This document shows, piece by piece, positions 8,989-17,090 of a DNA stretch of 64,000 bases. Every line of letters begins with the position of its first letter. The stretch's first letter is position 1. Below the pieces are notes generated by a model that saw only the letters and a list, made by a program, of their open reading frames with translations, ran no database searches and had not been told where the DNA came from. Origin of the DNA: an uncultured Bacteroidales bacterium (GTDB lineage: Bacteria > Bacteroidota > Bacteroidia > Bacteroidales > WCHB1-69); the NCBI GenBank assembly GCA_900315705.1, contig ONAB01000006.1, positions 48,744 to 112,743 on the forward strand, read 5' to 3'. The translations under genes and the position numbers were made by a program.

Positions 8989-9036
8989 TTAACTACCCCG
9001 CCCTTCGGGCACCCCTTCTGAAAATCAGAAGGGGAA
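8989..9036 (-). repeat. REP-like double hairpin, copy 2 (inverted)
   Basis: Read on the minus strand it has the same plan as copy 1: CCCCTTCT...AGAAGGGG, then GCCCGAAGGGC, then GGGGTAGT. Loops and the small hairpin differ by compensating changes, as expected for a repeat kept for its structure. Confidence 0.75.
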
Positions 9037-9061
9037 TTGGACGGCGGCGACAGGGATCTGC

Positions 9062-9074
9062 AATCCCTCACTTT
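9062..9074 (+). repeat. 13-bp copy of the tRNA-Ser 3' end
   Basis: AATCCCTCACTTT here is identical to 8757-8769 in the T arm and acceptor of tRNA-Ser. Direct repeats of a tRNA 3' end are typical scars of tRNA-targeting integrases. No integrase is present between the copies. Confidence 0.5.
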
Positions 9075-9150
9075 GAGCAGCTTCGGCGGCAGCTTGCTGA
9101 AGCAAAAAAGAGCGCAAAAACACCTCCTCCGCCGACGTAAAAAAAATAAC

Positions 9151-9158
9151 TACCTTTG
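9151..9158 (+). promoter_or_regulatory. -7 promoter element of hydE
   Basis: TACCTTTG lies 25 bp before the ATG at 9184, which supports that start over upstream in-frame alternatives. Confidence 0.6.
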
Positions 9159-9183
9159 CCGCCGTTTTTCAAGAAGTGCACTT

Positions 9184-10245
9184 ATGTCAGAAAACACCAC
9201 CGACACCATCCGAGCCATCGTGGACACCATCCGCAACACGCAGGATATCAGCCTTGAACAGCTGTCCGCCATTCTGGACACCGACGACCGCGAGGCCATC
9301 GACTATCTGCAAGCGCAGGCCCGCGAGGTGGCCCAGAGCATCTACGGCAACGCCGTCTATATGCGCGGCCTCATCGAATTCAGCAACTACTGCCGCAACA
9401 ACTGCCGCTACTGCGGCATCCGGCGCGACAACCGACTGGCCGAACGCTACCGCCTCGACGACGACACCATCCTCGAATGCTGCCGCCTCGGCTACAGTTG
9501 CGGACTGCGCACCTTCGTGCTGCAGGGCGGTGAGGACGGCCACTACACCGACGAGCGGATGGTGGCCCTGGTGCAACGCATCCGCACGGAGTTCCCCGAC
9601 TGCGCCATCACCCTCTCGCTCGGCGAACGCAGCCGCGACAGCTACCAGCGCCTCTTCGACGCCGGCGCCAACCGCTACCTGCTGCGCCACGAGACCGCCG
9701 ACCCCGACCACTACGCGCACCTCCACCCCGCCGAGATGAGCTGGGAACACCGGATGCAGTGTCTGCGCGACCTCCGCGACATCGGCTACCAGGTGGGCGC
9801 GGGCTTTATGGTGGGCTCGCCCGGCCAAACCCACGCCACCCTGCTCAAGGACCTGCACTTCATCCGCGACTTCCGGCCCGAGATGTGCGGCATCGGCCCC
9901 TTCATCGCCGCCCAACACACCCCCTTCGCCCACGAACCCAACGGCAGCGTGGAGCAGACCCTCCGGCTGCTGTCGCTGATACGGCTGCTGCACCCGCACG
10001 TGCTGCTGCCCGCCACCACCGCCCTAGGCACACTCAACGCCTTCGGCCGCGAACGAGGCATCCAGGCAGGCGCCAACGTGGTGATGCCCAACCTCTCCCC
10101 CACCGAAAACCGCCCCAAATACAGCATCTACGATGGCAAAATCTGTCTCGGCGACGACATCAGCCACTGCCGCAGCTGCCTCGAGACACGCATCGCCTCC
10201 GTGGGCTACCGAATGGTGGTGGACCGCGGCGACTACAAATCGTGA
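9184..10245 (+). CDS. hydE: [FeFe]-hydrogenase H-cluster maturase HydE (radical SAM)
   Basis: HydE is a radical SAM enzyme needed with HydF and HydG to build the dithiomethylamine-bridged diiron site of [FeFe]-hydrogenase. The 353-residue protein has the AdoMet cluster motif Cys70-X3-Cys74-X2-Cys77 in FSNYCRNNCRYCGI, the SAM-binding TFVLQGGED, and a C-terminal CLGDDISHCRSC that matches the optional second cluster site of the family. No hydF, hydG or hydrogenase gene lies in this window. The related BioB and PylB families share the fold, but the RGLIEFSNYC start is typical of HydE. Confidence 0.9.
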   Translation: MSENTTDTIRAIVDTIRNTQDISLEQLSAILDTDDREAIDYLQAQAREVAQSIYGNAVYMRGLIEFSNYCRNNCRYCGIRRDNRLAERYRLDDDTILECCRLGYSCGLRTFVLQGGEDGHYTDERMVALVQRIRTEFPDCAITLSLGERSRDSYQRLFDAGANRYLLRHETADPDHYAHLHPAEMSWEHRMQCLRDLRDIGYQVGAGFMVGSPGQTHATLLKDLHFIRDFRPEMCGIGPFIAAQHTPFAHEPNGSVEQTLRLLSLIRLLHPHVLLPATTALGTLNAFGRERGIQAGANVVMPNLSPTENRPKYSIYDGKICLGDDISHCRSCLETRIASVGYRMVVDRGDYKS

Positions 10246-10278
10246 CAATATCTTAAACAATCATAAACTCCTTATCGT

Positions 10279-10908
10279 ATGAAACCCATCAACACCCTTT
10301 GTATGAGCATCTTGATCTGTATGACAATACTGGTTTCCGGTCCCGCGGCGAGCGCCCAAAAGAGCGGAGGCGATTCTAAAACACCCAAAGAGTCCGACTT
10401 CAAGGAGTTCGACTGCTCGAAAGAGTTCACCGGCAACCCCTTCACCTGGTTCAAGGGCAGCGGTCTGCTGCTGGCCTCCGGCGACCAGAAAAACCACAAC
10501 GCGATGACCATCGGCTGGGGCTCACTCGGCAACGTGTGGGGACACCACATCAACACCATCACGGTGTATGTGGCGCCCGCCCGCTACACCTACCAGTTTA
10601 TGGAGAAATACCCCTACTTCACGGTGATGGTGTTCGACGAGGAGCGCAAGGACGTGCTTGACTATATGGGCACGCACAGCGGCCGCGACGGCGACAAGGG
10701 CGAGGCCCTGGGACTGCACATCGCCTACACCGAGAACGGCGCCCCCTACTATCTGGAGGCCCGTGAGGTTTATGAGTGCGAGGTCATCTACCGCGCCCCG
10801 TTCGATCCCGCCGGCTTCGGAGAGATTCCCCAGAAACGCTACGAGAACTTTCCCGCCGGCATCCACCATATGTATATCGGCAAAATCGTGAGCGCAAGAA
10901 GGAGATAG
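10279..10908 (+). CDS. Flavin reductase-like protein with signal peptide
   Basis: A 209-residue protein of the flavin-reductase-like FMN-binding split-barrel family. WFKGSGLLLASG and NAMTIGWGSLGNVW near residues 55-85 form the FMN-binding region seen in flavoredoxins. The N-terminus (about 30 residues ending PAASAQ) is a signal peptide, which is unusual because most relatives are cytoplasmic. A role in periplasmic electron transfer is inferred. It begins 33 bp after hydE and may be co-transcribed. Confidence 0.78.
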   Translation: MKPINTLCMSILICMTILVSGPAASAQKSGGDSKTPKESDFKEFDCSKEFTGNPFTWFKGSGLLLASGDQKNHNAMTIGWGSLGNVWGHHINTITVYVAPARYTYQFMEKYPYFTVMVFDEERKDVLDYMGTHSGRDGDKGEALGLHIAYTENGAPYYLEAREVYECEVIYRAPFDPAGFGEIPQKRYENFPAGIHHMYIGKIVSARRR

Positions 10909-10936
10909 TCCAACACCTTACGAACCAAGTGGAATA

Positions 10937-12154
10937 ATGAAAAAACAACATAATGCTATGAAAAAAATCACATTCTTTGCATTATTCATTCTGATGTCAC
11001 TGCTCGCGTGGGCACAGCCTGAAGGCCACTTCGCCTCTCCGATGGCGCTGCGCCAAGCGACGCCCTTTTCTGATGCGAAAAACGATTACCAATGGAAGAT
11101 GAGCAACTTCCACACAGACGACTACTACCAGATCTGCAACTTCTCATACAATGCCGACCATCGTCTTTTGGCGATGTCAGACTCCATCTATGGCGAGTAC
11201 AACGTCATTGACTCAATGAGTTACGATGCCGCGGGCAACCTGGTACGCCTGTCGGGTTGGCAAGTATTGGACGGGGTGAGGCAGAATGTCTATTACATCG
11301 ATTACACCTACAATGCCGCGGGGCTGATTACCTCGAGAAGCAACTACAACAACTTTGACGGCGACTGGGTGCTGGGCGGCATATACAGCTACACCTATAA
11401 CAACCGCAACCAGCTGGTGCTCACCACCTTGAACTTTGGCGGCTTGTTGTATCAGAAGACGGAGTACCAGTATAGCGGGGACGATTGCGTGCAGGAGTTG
11501 TGGTACAGCTACGACTTCGACTCGGGCGCGCTCCTCCCCTCGGAGAAATACGTGACGAGCTATGCCGACGGCCGCAAGGTGCTGCGGTTGGACAGCATAA
11601 GCGACGACGGCACCTACTGGCAGTACAACGGCAAGTCCACGTATCAGTACGACAATCGCGGCAACTGCACGGAGTATCACCGTTATGACAACACCAACTA
11701 CGAAGTGGAGCGGAGCCTCTACACCTACGACTATGGCAAGCCGCTCAGCAGCACGTTGATCCCGTGGAATCCGGAGCTGGACCGTCCGCGGATGTACGAC
11801 AACGTGGACGCCTGCGTGCGCGAGGCCTGGTACAGTTTGGATGTGGACCACGTGCTTCAGTATGTTTGCGACTACGTTTACGAGTACAACGACATCAACA
11901 CGGGCGTGCAAGCCACAGAGTCCCAGAGCGTTTCCCTTTATCCCAACCCAGCCTCGGGCCGCATTGTGTTAGACGGCTTGGCGGATGGCGAAGCCGAGGT
12001 CCGCATCCACGACCTCTCGGGCCGCCTGGTGCTCACGCGCCGCGCTTCTGGCCCCACGACTGCCCTTGACATCACCACCCTCGCCCCGGGCTGCTATGTG
12101 GTCAAAGTTGCGCAGGGAAATGAGGAGAAGGTTGTGAAGGTGGTGGTGGAATAA
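10937..12154 (+). CDS. T9SS-secreted protein with YD/RHS-like repeats
   Basis: A 405-residue secreted protein; the true start may be the second ATG at 10958, directly before the signal peptide (MKKITFFALFILMSLLAWAQ). The body has recurrent tyrosine-rich strands such as YTYNAAGLITSRSNY and YQYDNRGNCTEYHRY, reminiscent of YD/RHS repeats. It ends in a T9SS sorting domain (VSLYPNPASGRIVLDG). Function unknown, probably surface-exposed. Its TAA stop is the exact point where foreign DNA (dinD remnant) begins in the same frame. Confidence 0.8.
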   Translation: MKKQHNAMKKITFFALFILMSLLAWAQPEGHFASPMALRQATPFSDAKNDYQWKMSNFHTDDYYQICNFSYNADHRLLAMSDSIYGEYNVIDSMSYDAAGNLVRLSGWQVLDGVRQNVYYIDYTYNAAGLITSRSNYNNFDGDWVLGGIYSYTYNNRNQLVLTTLNFGGLLYQKTEYQYSGDDCVQELWYSYDFDSGALLPSEKYVTSYADGRKVLRLDSISDDGTYWQYNGKSTYQYDNRGNCTEYHRYDNTNYEVERSLYTYDYGKPLSSTLIPWNPELDRPRMYDNVDACVREAWYSLDVDHVLQYVCDYVYEYNDINTGVQATESQSVSLYPNPASGRIVLDGLADGEAEVRIHDLSGRLVLTRRASGPTTALDITTLAPGCYVVKVAQGNEEKVVKVVVE

Positions 12155-12979
12155 TCCGTAACAGATGATGACGGGCTGGAGATAGAGGTTTGGTATGCCC
12201 GAGAGTTGCAACAGGTGTTGGGATATTCCCGATGGGAAAATTTCGTGACCGCTATCGGACGTGCTATGCAATCGTGCAAAACATTGGGTGTCAGTATCGA
12301 CGATCATTTTCGTGAGGTCACGAAAATGATAAATTTAGCTAAGGGAGCCCAACGGGAAGTGCAGGACTTTATGCTTACCCGCTATGCCTGCTATCTTATT
12401 GCCCAAAATGGCGATCCGAAGAAGGACGAGATAGCCTTCGCCCAAAGCTACTTCGCCGTGCAAACTCGCAAAATCGAACTCATTGAAGAAAGACTCCGTC
12501 AACTTTCACGTATCGAGAGCAGGGACCGGTTACGTGCATCTGAGAAACAGCTGAGCAAAAACATTTACCAGCGCGGTGTTGACGAAAGAGGGTTCGGGCG
12601 TATCCGTTCAAAAGGAGACCAGGCTCTTTTTGGCGGTCTCACCACCGAACAAATGAAGCAACGATTGGGCATCAAAAGCGGAGCCTTGGCTGATTTTCTC
12701 CCCACACTTACCATTGCTGCTAAAAACCTTGCAACGGAGATGACCAACCATAATGTAGAACAGAAAGATTTGTATGGGGAAGCTGGCATCACGACGGAAC
12801 ATATGCAAAACAACACGAGTGTCAGGGGAATGCTGGGACAACGGGGGATCAAACCGGAAGAACTTCCTCCCGCTGAGGACATAAAGAAAGTGGAACGCAA
12901 GGTGGCAAAAGATGAGAAACAGTTGCAGGAGAAATCGCAGAGGCTGCCGAAAGAGATAGATTCTTCGAACAACCAATAA
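12155..12979 (+). pseudogene. dinD: DinD-like DNA damage-inducible protein, 5'-truncated
   Basis: From residue 1 of the open frame the sequence matches DinD: WYARELQQVLGYSRWENF (BRO-N-type domain), then REVQDFMLTRYACYLIAQNGDP and a helical C-terminal part. DinD homologues modulate RecA filaments and often travel with mobile elements. Normal proteins have roughly 10-20 more N-terminal residues and a Met start. Here the frame runs back without a start codon to the stop of the preceding T9SS gene (TAA 12152-12154). A TTG at 12206 is the only nearby start, and it would remove the conserved N-terminus. I read it as truncated by recombination; the rest has no stops and may be recent. Confidence 0.75.
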
Positions 12980-13013
12980 TCCAACGTATTGTTTCATATA
13001 AATTGATTGAACA

Positions 13014-13739
13014 ATGAAAACCACCAAAATAGAATAGACCGACAAAACTTGGAATCCAGTTACGGGCTGTACCAAGATTTCACCAGGGTGTGCTCACTGC
13101 TATGCCGAAGTGATGACAAGAAGGTTAAAGGCAATGGGACTGGAAAAATATGCCAACGGTTTTGATGTGACATTACACGAAGAATGCCTTGGCGAGCCCT
13201 TGACTTGGAAACAGCCGCACACCATCTTTGTTTGCTCAATGAGCGACCTGTTTCACAAAGATGTTTCATTCGATTTTGTGGACAAGGTGATGAACACCAT
13301 TCGTCTTACGCCCCAGCACCGCTATCAATTATTGACTAAACGGGCTGAACGGATGGCAGAATACTTCCTCACACACGATGTTCCGGGAAATGTTTGGTTG
13401 GGGGTGACTGTGGAAGCACAATCTTCCAAATCCCGTATTGATTGCTTGCGTGTGTTGGATGCACCTATCCGCTTCCTTTCGTGCGAGCCACTCATCGAAG
13501 ATTTAGGTGAGCTGGACTTGAGCAACATCAACTGGGTGATTGTGGGTGGCGAGAGCGGTCCGCAAGCTCGCCCGATGAAAAGAGAGTGGATAGATTCCAT
13601 TCAAGAACAAACCGAAGCGCAAGGCAGCCTGTTCTTTTTCAAACAATGGGGCACCTGGGGCAGCGATGGCGTTAAACGAAGCAAACACAAAAACGGAAAT
13701 TTGATTGACGGCAAAATGTTACAGGCGATGCCGGTGTAA
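13014..13739 (+). pseudogene. DUF5131 (phage Gp37/Gp68-like) protein with amber stop at codon 8
   Basis: The ATG at 13014 opens MKTTKIE, then TAG at 13035-13037, then TDKTWNPVTGCTKISPGC and a full-length DUF5131 protein to 13739. Relatives read IEWTD at this point, so the stop is explained by a single TGG to TAG change. The Cys pattern GCTKISPGCAHCYAE resembles a radical-SAM-type cluster motif; the family is phage and mobile-element associated, function unknown. The downstream 234 codons are intact. Internal initiation (for example ATG at 13110) would delete the cysteine motif, so the gene is probably inactive unless the amber is read through. Confidence 0.85.
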
Positions 13740-13862
13740 TAGCATTATTATGCTAAATTAGCATATCCATAGACCTTTTCTTCAGTTTTAGTGAAAGAAA
13801 AAACTGGCAATCAGAACAAAACCCGTTTCTGCTGATTCCTGCACGAACAAGCAAAAACGGGT
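13740..13862 (+). other. Series of three hairpins after the DUF5131 gene
   Basis: Three inverted repeats follow each other: TAGCAT/ATGCTA (13740-13755); CAGTTTT/AAAACTG around 13784-13808; and a longer one with ACCCGTTT (13821-13828) plus TGCT pairing with AGCA plus AAACGGGT (13855-13862). None has a T run, so they are not simple terminators. No protein frame is visible. Confidence 0.5.
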
Positions 13863-13913
13863 AATCATAAAAGGCATATTGTACGATGCAAAATACCATA
13901 ATTATATTTTTTG

Positions 13914-13921
13914 TATTTTTG
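13914..13921 (+). promoter_or_regulatory. -7 promoter element upstream of the structured leader
   Basis: TATTTTTG in an AT-rich stretch. It is the only good match between the DUF5131 gene and the methyltransferase, so it probably drives the leader RNA and the operon behind it. Confidence 0.6.
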
Positions 13922-13992
13922 CAGCGATAATTGTCTTTTTTAGATTAGTTTTTGTTAGTAATATGATACTTATTTGATTTAGATGAAATGTT

Positions 13993-14131
13993 GAACATCC
14001 TCGATTAGGCTGATATACCAGAATTAGGACCTCGGGGACACGTCAGTTAGACATAACACGGATGTTCGCGCTCAAATAAATGGGCGTGGGCTGATTGTTG
14101 TCTGACGTGGGCCGTCCTAAGCCCTGGTATA
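13993..14131 (+). ncRNA. Candidate structured RNA with long multi-helix hairpin and pseudoknot
   Basis: One long hairpin can be drawn from three perfect helices: TATACCAG (14014-14021) with CTGGTATA (14124-14131); TTAGGAC (14024-14030) with GTCCTAA (14114-14120); CACGTCAG (14039-14046) with CTGACGTG (14102-14109). An inner helix with G-T pairs, CGCGCTC with GGGCGTG, closes loop AAATAAAT. In addition GAACATCC (13993-14000) is exactly complementary to GGATGTTC (14060-14067) inside the hairpin, a possible pseudoknot. No family that I know (retron msr-msd, tmRNA, RNase P, riboswitches) fits. It lies between a promoter element and the methyltransferase start. Confidence 0.6.
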
Positions 14132-14143
14132 ACCAATCTCTTC

Positions 14144-14184
14144 CGCGCCCTCTTTTTTAACAACGAAGGGCGTTTTCGCGCCCC
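14144..14184 (+). promoter_or_regulatory. Possible attenuator before the methyltransferase start
   Basis: Two identical CGCGCCC segments (14144-14150 and 14177-14183) flank one GGGCG (14168-14172), which can pair with either. TTTTTT at 14152-14157 follows the first copy. The second copy ends 3 bp before an ATG at 14187, so pairing there would hide the start region. This is the layout of a mutually exclusive RNA switch; its function is inferred. Confidence 0.45.
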
Positions 14185-14198
14185 ATATGGAAGAGGAT

Positions 14199-15548
14199 AT
14201 GCCAAAAAAAATATATAAATTTATAGATTTATTTGCTGGACTAGGAGGGTTCCATTTGGCCTTGCAATCTTTGGGATGCAAATGTGTTTTTGCATCAGAG
14301 ATACAGCAAGATTTACAGGAGTTGTATGCCACTAACTATGGGATGAAATGCGAGGGAGATATAAACACTATAGATGTAACTAAAATTCCAAAGCATGACA
14401 TTCTTTGTGGAGGCTTCCCGTGCCAACCATTCTCCCAAGCCGGGAAACAACAAGGTTTCCAGGATGATAAAGAACGTGGTAATTTATTCTATCGAATAAT
14501 GGATATTTTGGAACACCACAAACCCGAATATGTTTTTTTAGAGAATGTTCCAAATCTAAAATCGCATGATGGAGGAAATACATATAGTGTAATTTACGAC
14601 AAACTATCTCAATATTATGATGTGAAAGATGAAATTCTATCTCCTCATTATTTTGGTATTCCACAGCATCGTACTAGAATATACATTGTTGGCAGATTAA
14701 AATCATTAGGGGGATTAACTGACTTTTCATTTCCTGAACGAGAAGAACCTTATACAGGAAGTATAAACGATATTATCATTCCTGAGGACACTGACTTTAT
14801 GTCACTACGTGATATCACAAGAGTTCATCTGGAAGTATGGCAACAATTCCTGAATCTACTTTCAGAACATAAACAACCGCTACCGACATTTCCTATATGG
14901 GCAATGGAGTTTGGTGCCAATTATGATTTTGAAGGCGCAGCTCCGTACTATCAAAAGACCAAGCAACTGGAAGGAAAAAGAGGTGCTTTTGGTGAAGAAA
15001 TACAAGGATACTCTAAAGATGATTTTTTACGTTGTCTTCCTAGTTATGCACAATCTAAACCTACCAAGGTTGTAAACAGACAATTCCCCGAATGGAAAAA
15101 ACAATTTATACGATGGAATAGAAAGTTCTATCAAGACAATAAGGATTGGCTAGACGAATGGATACTATCAATTCGTCAAAATGGCTTTGAAAATAGTCAT
15201 CAAAAATTCGAGTGGAATTGTGGATCTGAGGAAAATCCCACTTTGTATAACAAGATCATACAATTTAGACCATCTGGCATACGCGTTAAATTACCCACGT
15301 ATTCTCCGGCTTTAGTGTTGAATACCACACAGATTCCAATATTACCTTGGGTGAAAACGCCCGATGGTCAAAAAGGAAGATATATGACGCGGCGTGAAGG
15401 CGCAAAGTTACAATGTATGGAGAATCTTAAAGAATATCCTGATACAATAGCCAGAGCATTCAAGGCATTTGGTAATGCTGTGAATGTAGAGGTTGTTAAG
15501 CGAATTGCAATCAATCTTTTAAAGACAAAAGACAATGGAACAAAATAA
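14199..15548 (+). CDS. DNA (cytosine-5)-methyltransferase
   Basis: Methylates cytosine in a specific site; in this context it should protect self DNA. Ordered motifs are clear: FIDLFAGLGGFHLAL (I), GGFPCQPFSQAG with the catalytic Cys (IV), FLENVPNL (VI), QHRTRIYIVG (VIII), a target-recognition region in the middle, and AFKAFGNAVNVEVV (X). I prefer the ATG at 14199, preceded by AAGAGG; an in-frame ATG at 14187 is also possible. About 449 residues. It overlaps the ATPase gene by 14 bp. Base composition is AT-rich compared with the flanks, which points to transfer. Confidence 0.93.
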   Translation: MPKKIYKFIDLFAGLGGFHLALQSLGCKCVFASEIQQDLQELYATNYGMKCEGDINTIDVTKIPKHDILCGGFPCQPFSQAGKQQGFQDDKERGNLFYRIMDILEHHKPEYVFLENVPNLKSHDGGNTYSVIYDKLSQYYDVKDEILSPHYFGIPQHRTRIYIVGRLKSLGGLTDFSFPEREEPYTGSINDIIIPEDTDFMSLRDITRVHLEVWQQFLNLLSEHKQPLPTFPIWAMEFGANYDFEGAAPYYQKTKQLEGKRGAFGEEIQGYSKDDFLRCLPSYAQSKPTKVVNRQFPEWKKQFIRWNRKFYQDNKDWLDEWILSIRQNGFENSHQKFEWNCGSEENPTLYNKIIQFRPSGIRVKLPTYSPALVLNTTQIPILPWVKTPDGQKGRYMTRREGAKLQCMENLKEYPDTIARAFKAFGNAVNVEVVKRIAINLLKTKDNGTK

Positions 15549-17082
15549 AATAGAAAGAGTGTCCATTGCATTGAAGCCCAATGTATATAACACTTTCCGC
15601 AACTTGGTCAACACCGTTTCCAACACTCTCGGAGAGTATGTAGATAATGCTGTGCAAAGTTTCTTAGATAATAAAGATCAAATAGCCTCTGTTGAACCCG
15701 GGTACAAATTGGTAATAGAAATACGTGTGGATTGGACAGAACGTAATATAACAATTACGGACAATGCTGCTGGCATTGGGTACAAAAACTACGAGAGGGC
15801 TTTTGAACCTGCACATATTCCTCAGGACAATACAGGTCTAAATCAATTTGGTATGGGTATGAAAACCGCCTCTGTATGGCTGGCGGATAATTGGTGTGTA
15901 TATACAAAGGCCTTTGGAGAAGATGTGGAAAGATATACGGAATTTGATTTGAAAAAAGTGACTTCAGAAGGACGAGAGGATTTATTGGTAAAAGAAACGC
16001 CAAAAGATAAGACAGATCACTATACTAAGATTGTATTGTACAATTTGTCCAAAAACGCCCCTTCAATAAACCAAATGGACAAAATAAGGAGACATTTGTC
16101 TAGTATTTACAGAAAGTTTTTAAGAACTAACGAGATTGAGATAATAGTAAATGGTGAAAGACTTGAGGCTCCAAATTATGAGATACTGAAGGCACCATAC
16201 TATAAAGATCCACATGGCAAGGAGATTGAATGGAAGAAGGATATTGATTTCCATATGGGTGAATATAAGGCGAAAGGTTTTATTGCTATTTTAAGTAAAA
16301 TTCAAAATAACGCCAACGGTTTGGTCTTAATGCAACGAGGTCGTGTTATAGTTGGCGGAGGTGAAGAACGCTATTTTCCGAGTGTTATCTTTGGACAATC
16401 TGGTAGTTTTAGATATAGAAGGCTGTTTGGAGAATTGGAATTAGAAGGATTTGAGGTTACTTTTAACAAAAACGGATTTAGGGATGAAGAGGATTTGTAT
16501 GCGTTTATGGAAGCCTTACGTGACGAACTAAAGTCCAGCGATTTTAATTTATTGGGGCAAACCGACAATTATCGTCAACGGGCCAAGGAAGAACAGACGG
16601 CAATTTCACATAAAATAAAGAAGAATCTGGTCAAAGAGGATTCTCCCAAGAAACTCACAAGACATGTTCAGAATGTTGCTAATAACATTCTGAACACACA
16701 ATATATAGAAAAAACAGAAAGTGCTATCAAGAATGCGAAGCCGATAGATAGCCATACTGAGCCTTTCGTATTGAACAATAAAAACTACAATCTACGTATA
16801 GAAATGGTAACCGAGAGTGCAACAGATGCTTTATATTCTGTCATACGAGAAGAAACTCCGTCTCTTTTTGATACGGCAGATACAATCTCCATTGTTTGTA
16901 AAATCAATTTGGCTCATCCTTTTTTCACTAGATACGAACAGTTTAAAAAAGGGAATGATTATATGCCAATTATATCCATCTTTAAAGCTTTAACGTTAGC
17001 TGAAATAATGGCGCCAGAAAATGGAACAAAATATGCATCAAATATTAGATTACTTTTTAATCAGTATATTATTCAGCAATAA
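15535..17082 (+). CDS. MORC-like GHKL ATPase
   Basis: A 515-residue GHKL (Hsp90/MutL/histidine kinase fold) ATPase. The N box LGEYVDNA is at residues 32-39 (Glu34, Asn38), the G1 box DNAAGIG at 76-82 and the G2 box GMGMKTA at 106-112. This matches prokaryotic MORC-type ATPases that Iyer, Abhiman and Aravind described beside Z1 helicases and methyltransferases in restriction-modification gene sets. It may couple ATP-driven dimer closure to DNA handling. The start overlaps the methyltransferase by 14 bp and the Z1 gene follows after 8 bp, so all are one operon. Confidence 0.88.
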   Translation: MEQNKIERVSIALKPNVYNTFRNLVNTVSNTLGEYVDNAVQSFLDNKDQIASVEPGYKLVIEIRVDWTERNITITDNAAGIGYKNYERAFEPAHIPQDNTGLNQFGMGMKTASVWLADNWCVYTKAFGEDVERYTEFDLKKVTSEGREDLLVKETPKDKTDHYTKIVLYNLSKNAPSINQMDKIRRHLSSIYRKFLRTNEIEIIVNGERLEAPNYEILKAPYYKDPHGKEIEWKKDIDFHMGEYKAKGFIAILSKIQNNANGLVLMQRGRVIVGGGEERYFPSVIFGQSGSFRYRRLFGELELEGFEVTFNKNGFRDEEDLYAFMEALRDELKSSDFNLLGQTDNYRQRAKEEQTAISHKIKKNLVKEDSPKKLTRHVQNVANNILNTQYIEKTESAIKNAKPIDSHTEPFVLNNKNYNLRIEMVTESATDALYSVIREETPSLFDTADTISIVCKINLAHPFFTRYEQFKKGNDYMPIISIFKALTLAEIMAPENGTKYASNIRLLFNQYIIQQ

Positions 17083-17090
17083 CAACAATC

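Noticed and set aside
9037-9183. N-terminal extension of HydE
   Set aside because: The extension crosses the tRNA-end repeat and the promoter element, and has no similarity to HydE.
13035-13037. TAG recoded as an amino acid
   Set aside because: TAG ends other genes here in the normal way (murD, the DUF456 gene), and a single Trp to amber change is simpler.
14046-14106. attC-like integron site in the leader (GTTAGAC with GTCTGAC)
   Set aside because: One core-site-like heptamer fits, but its partner lacks the AAC end and no integrase or cassette array is present; the RNA-structure reading explains more of the pairing.
13993-14131. Retron msr-msd RNA
   Set aside because: No reverse transcriptase gene lies anywhere in the window.
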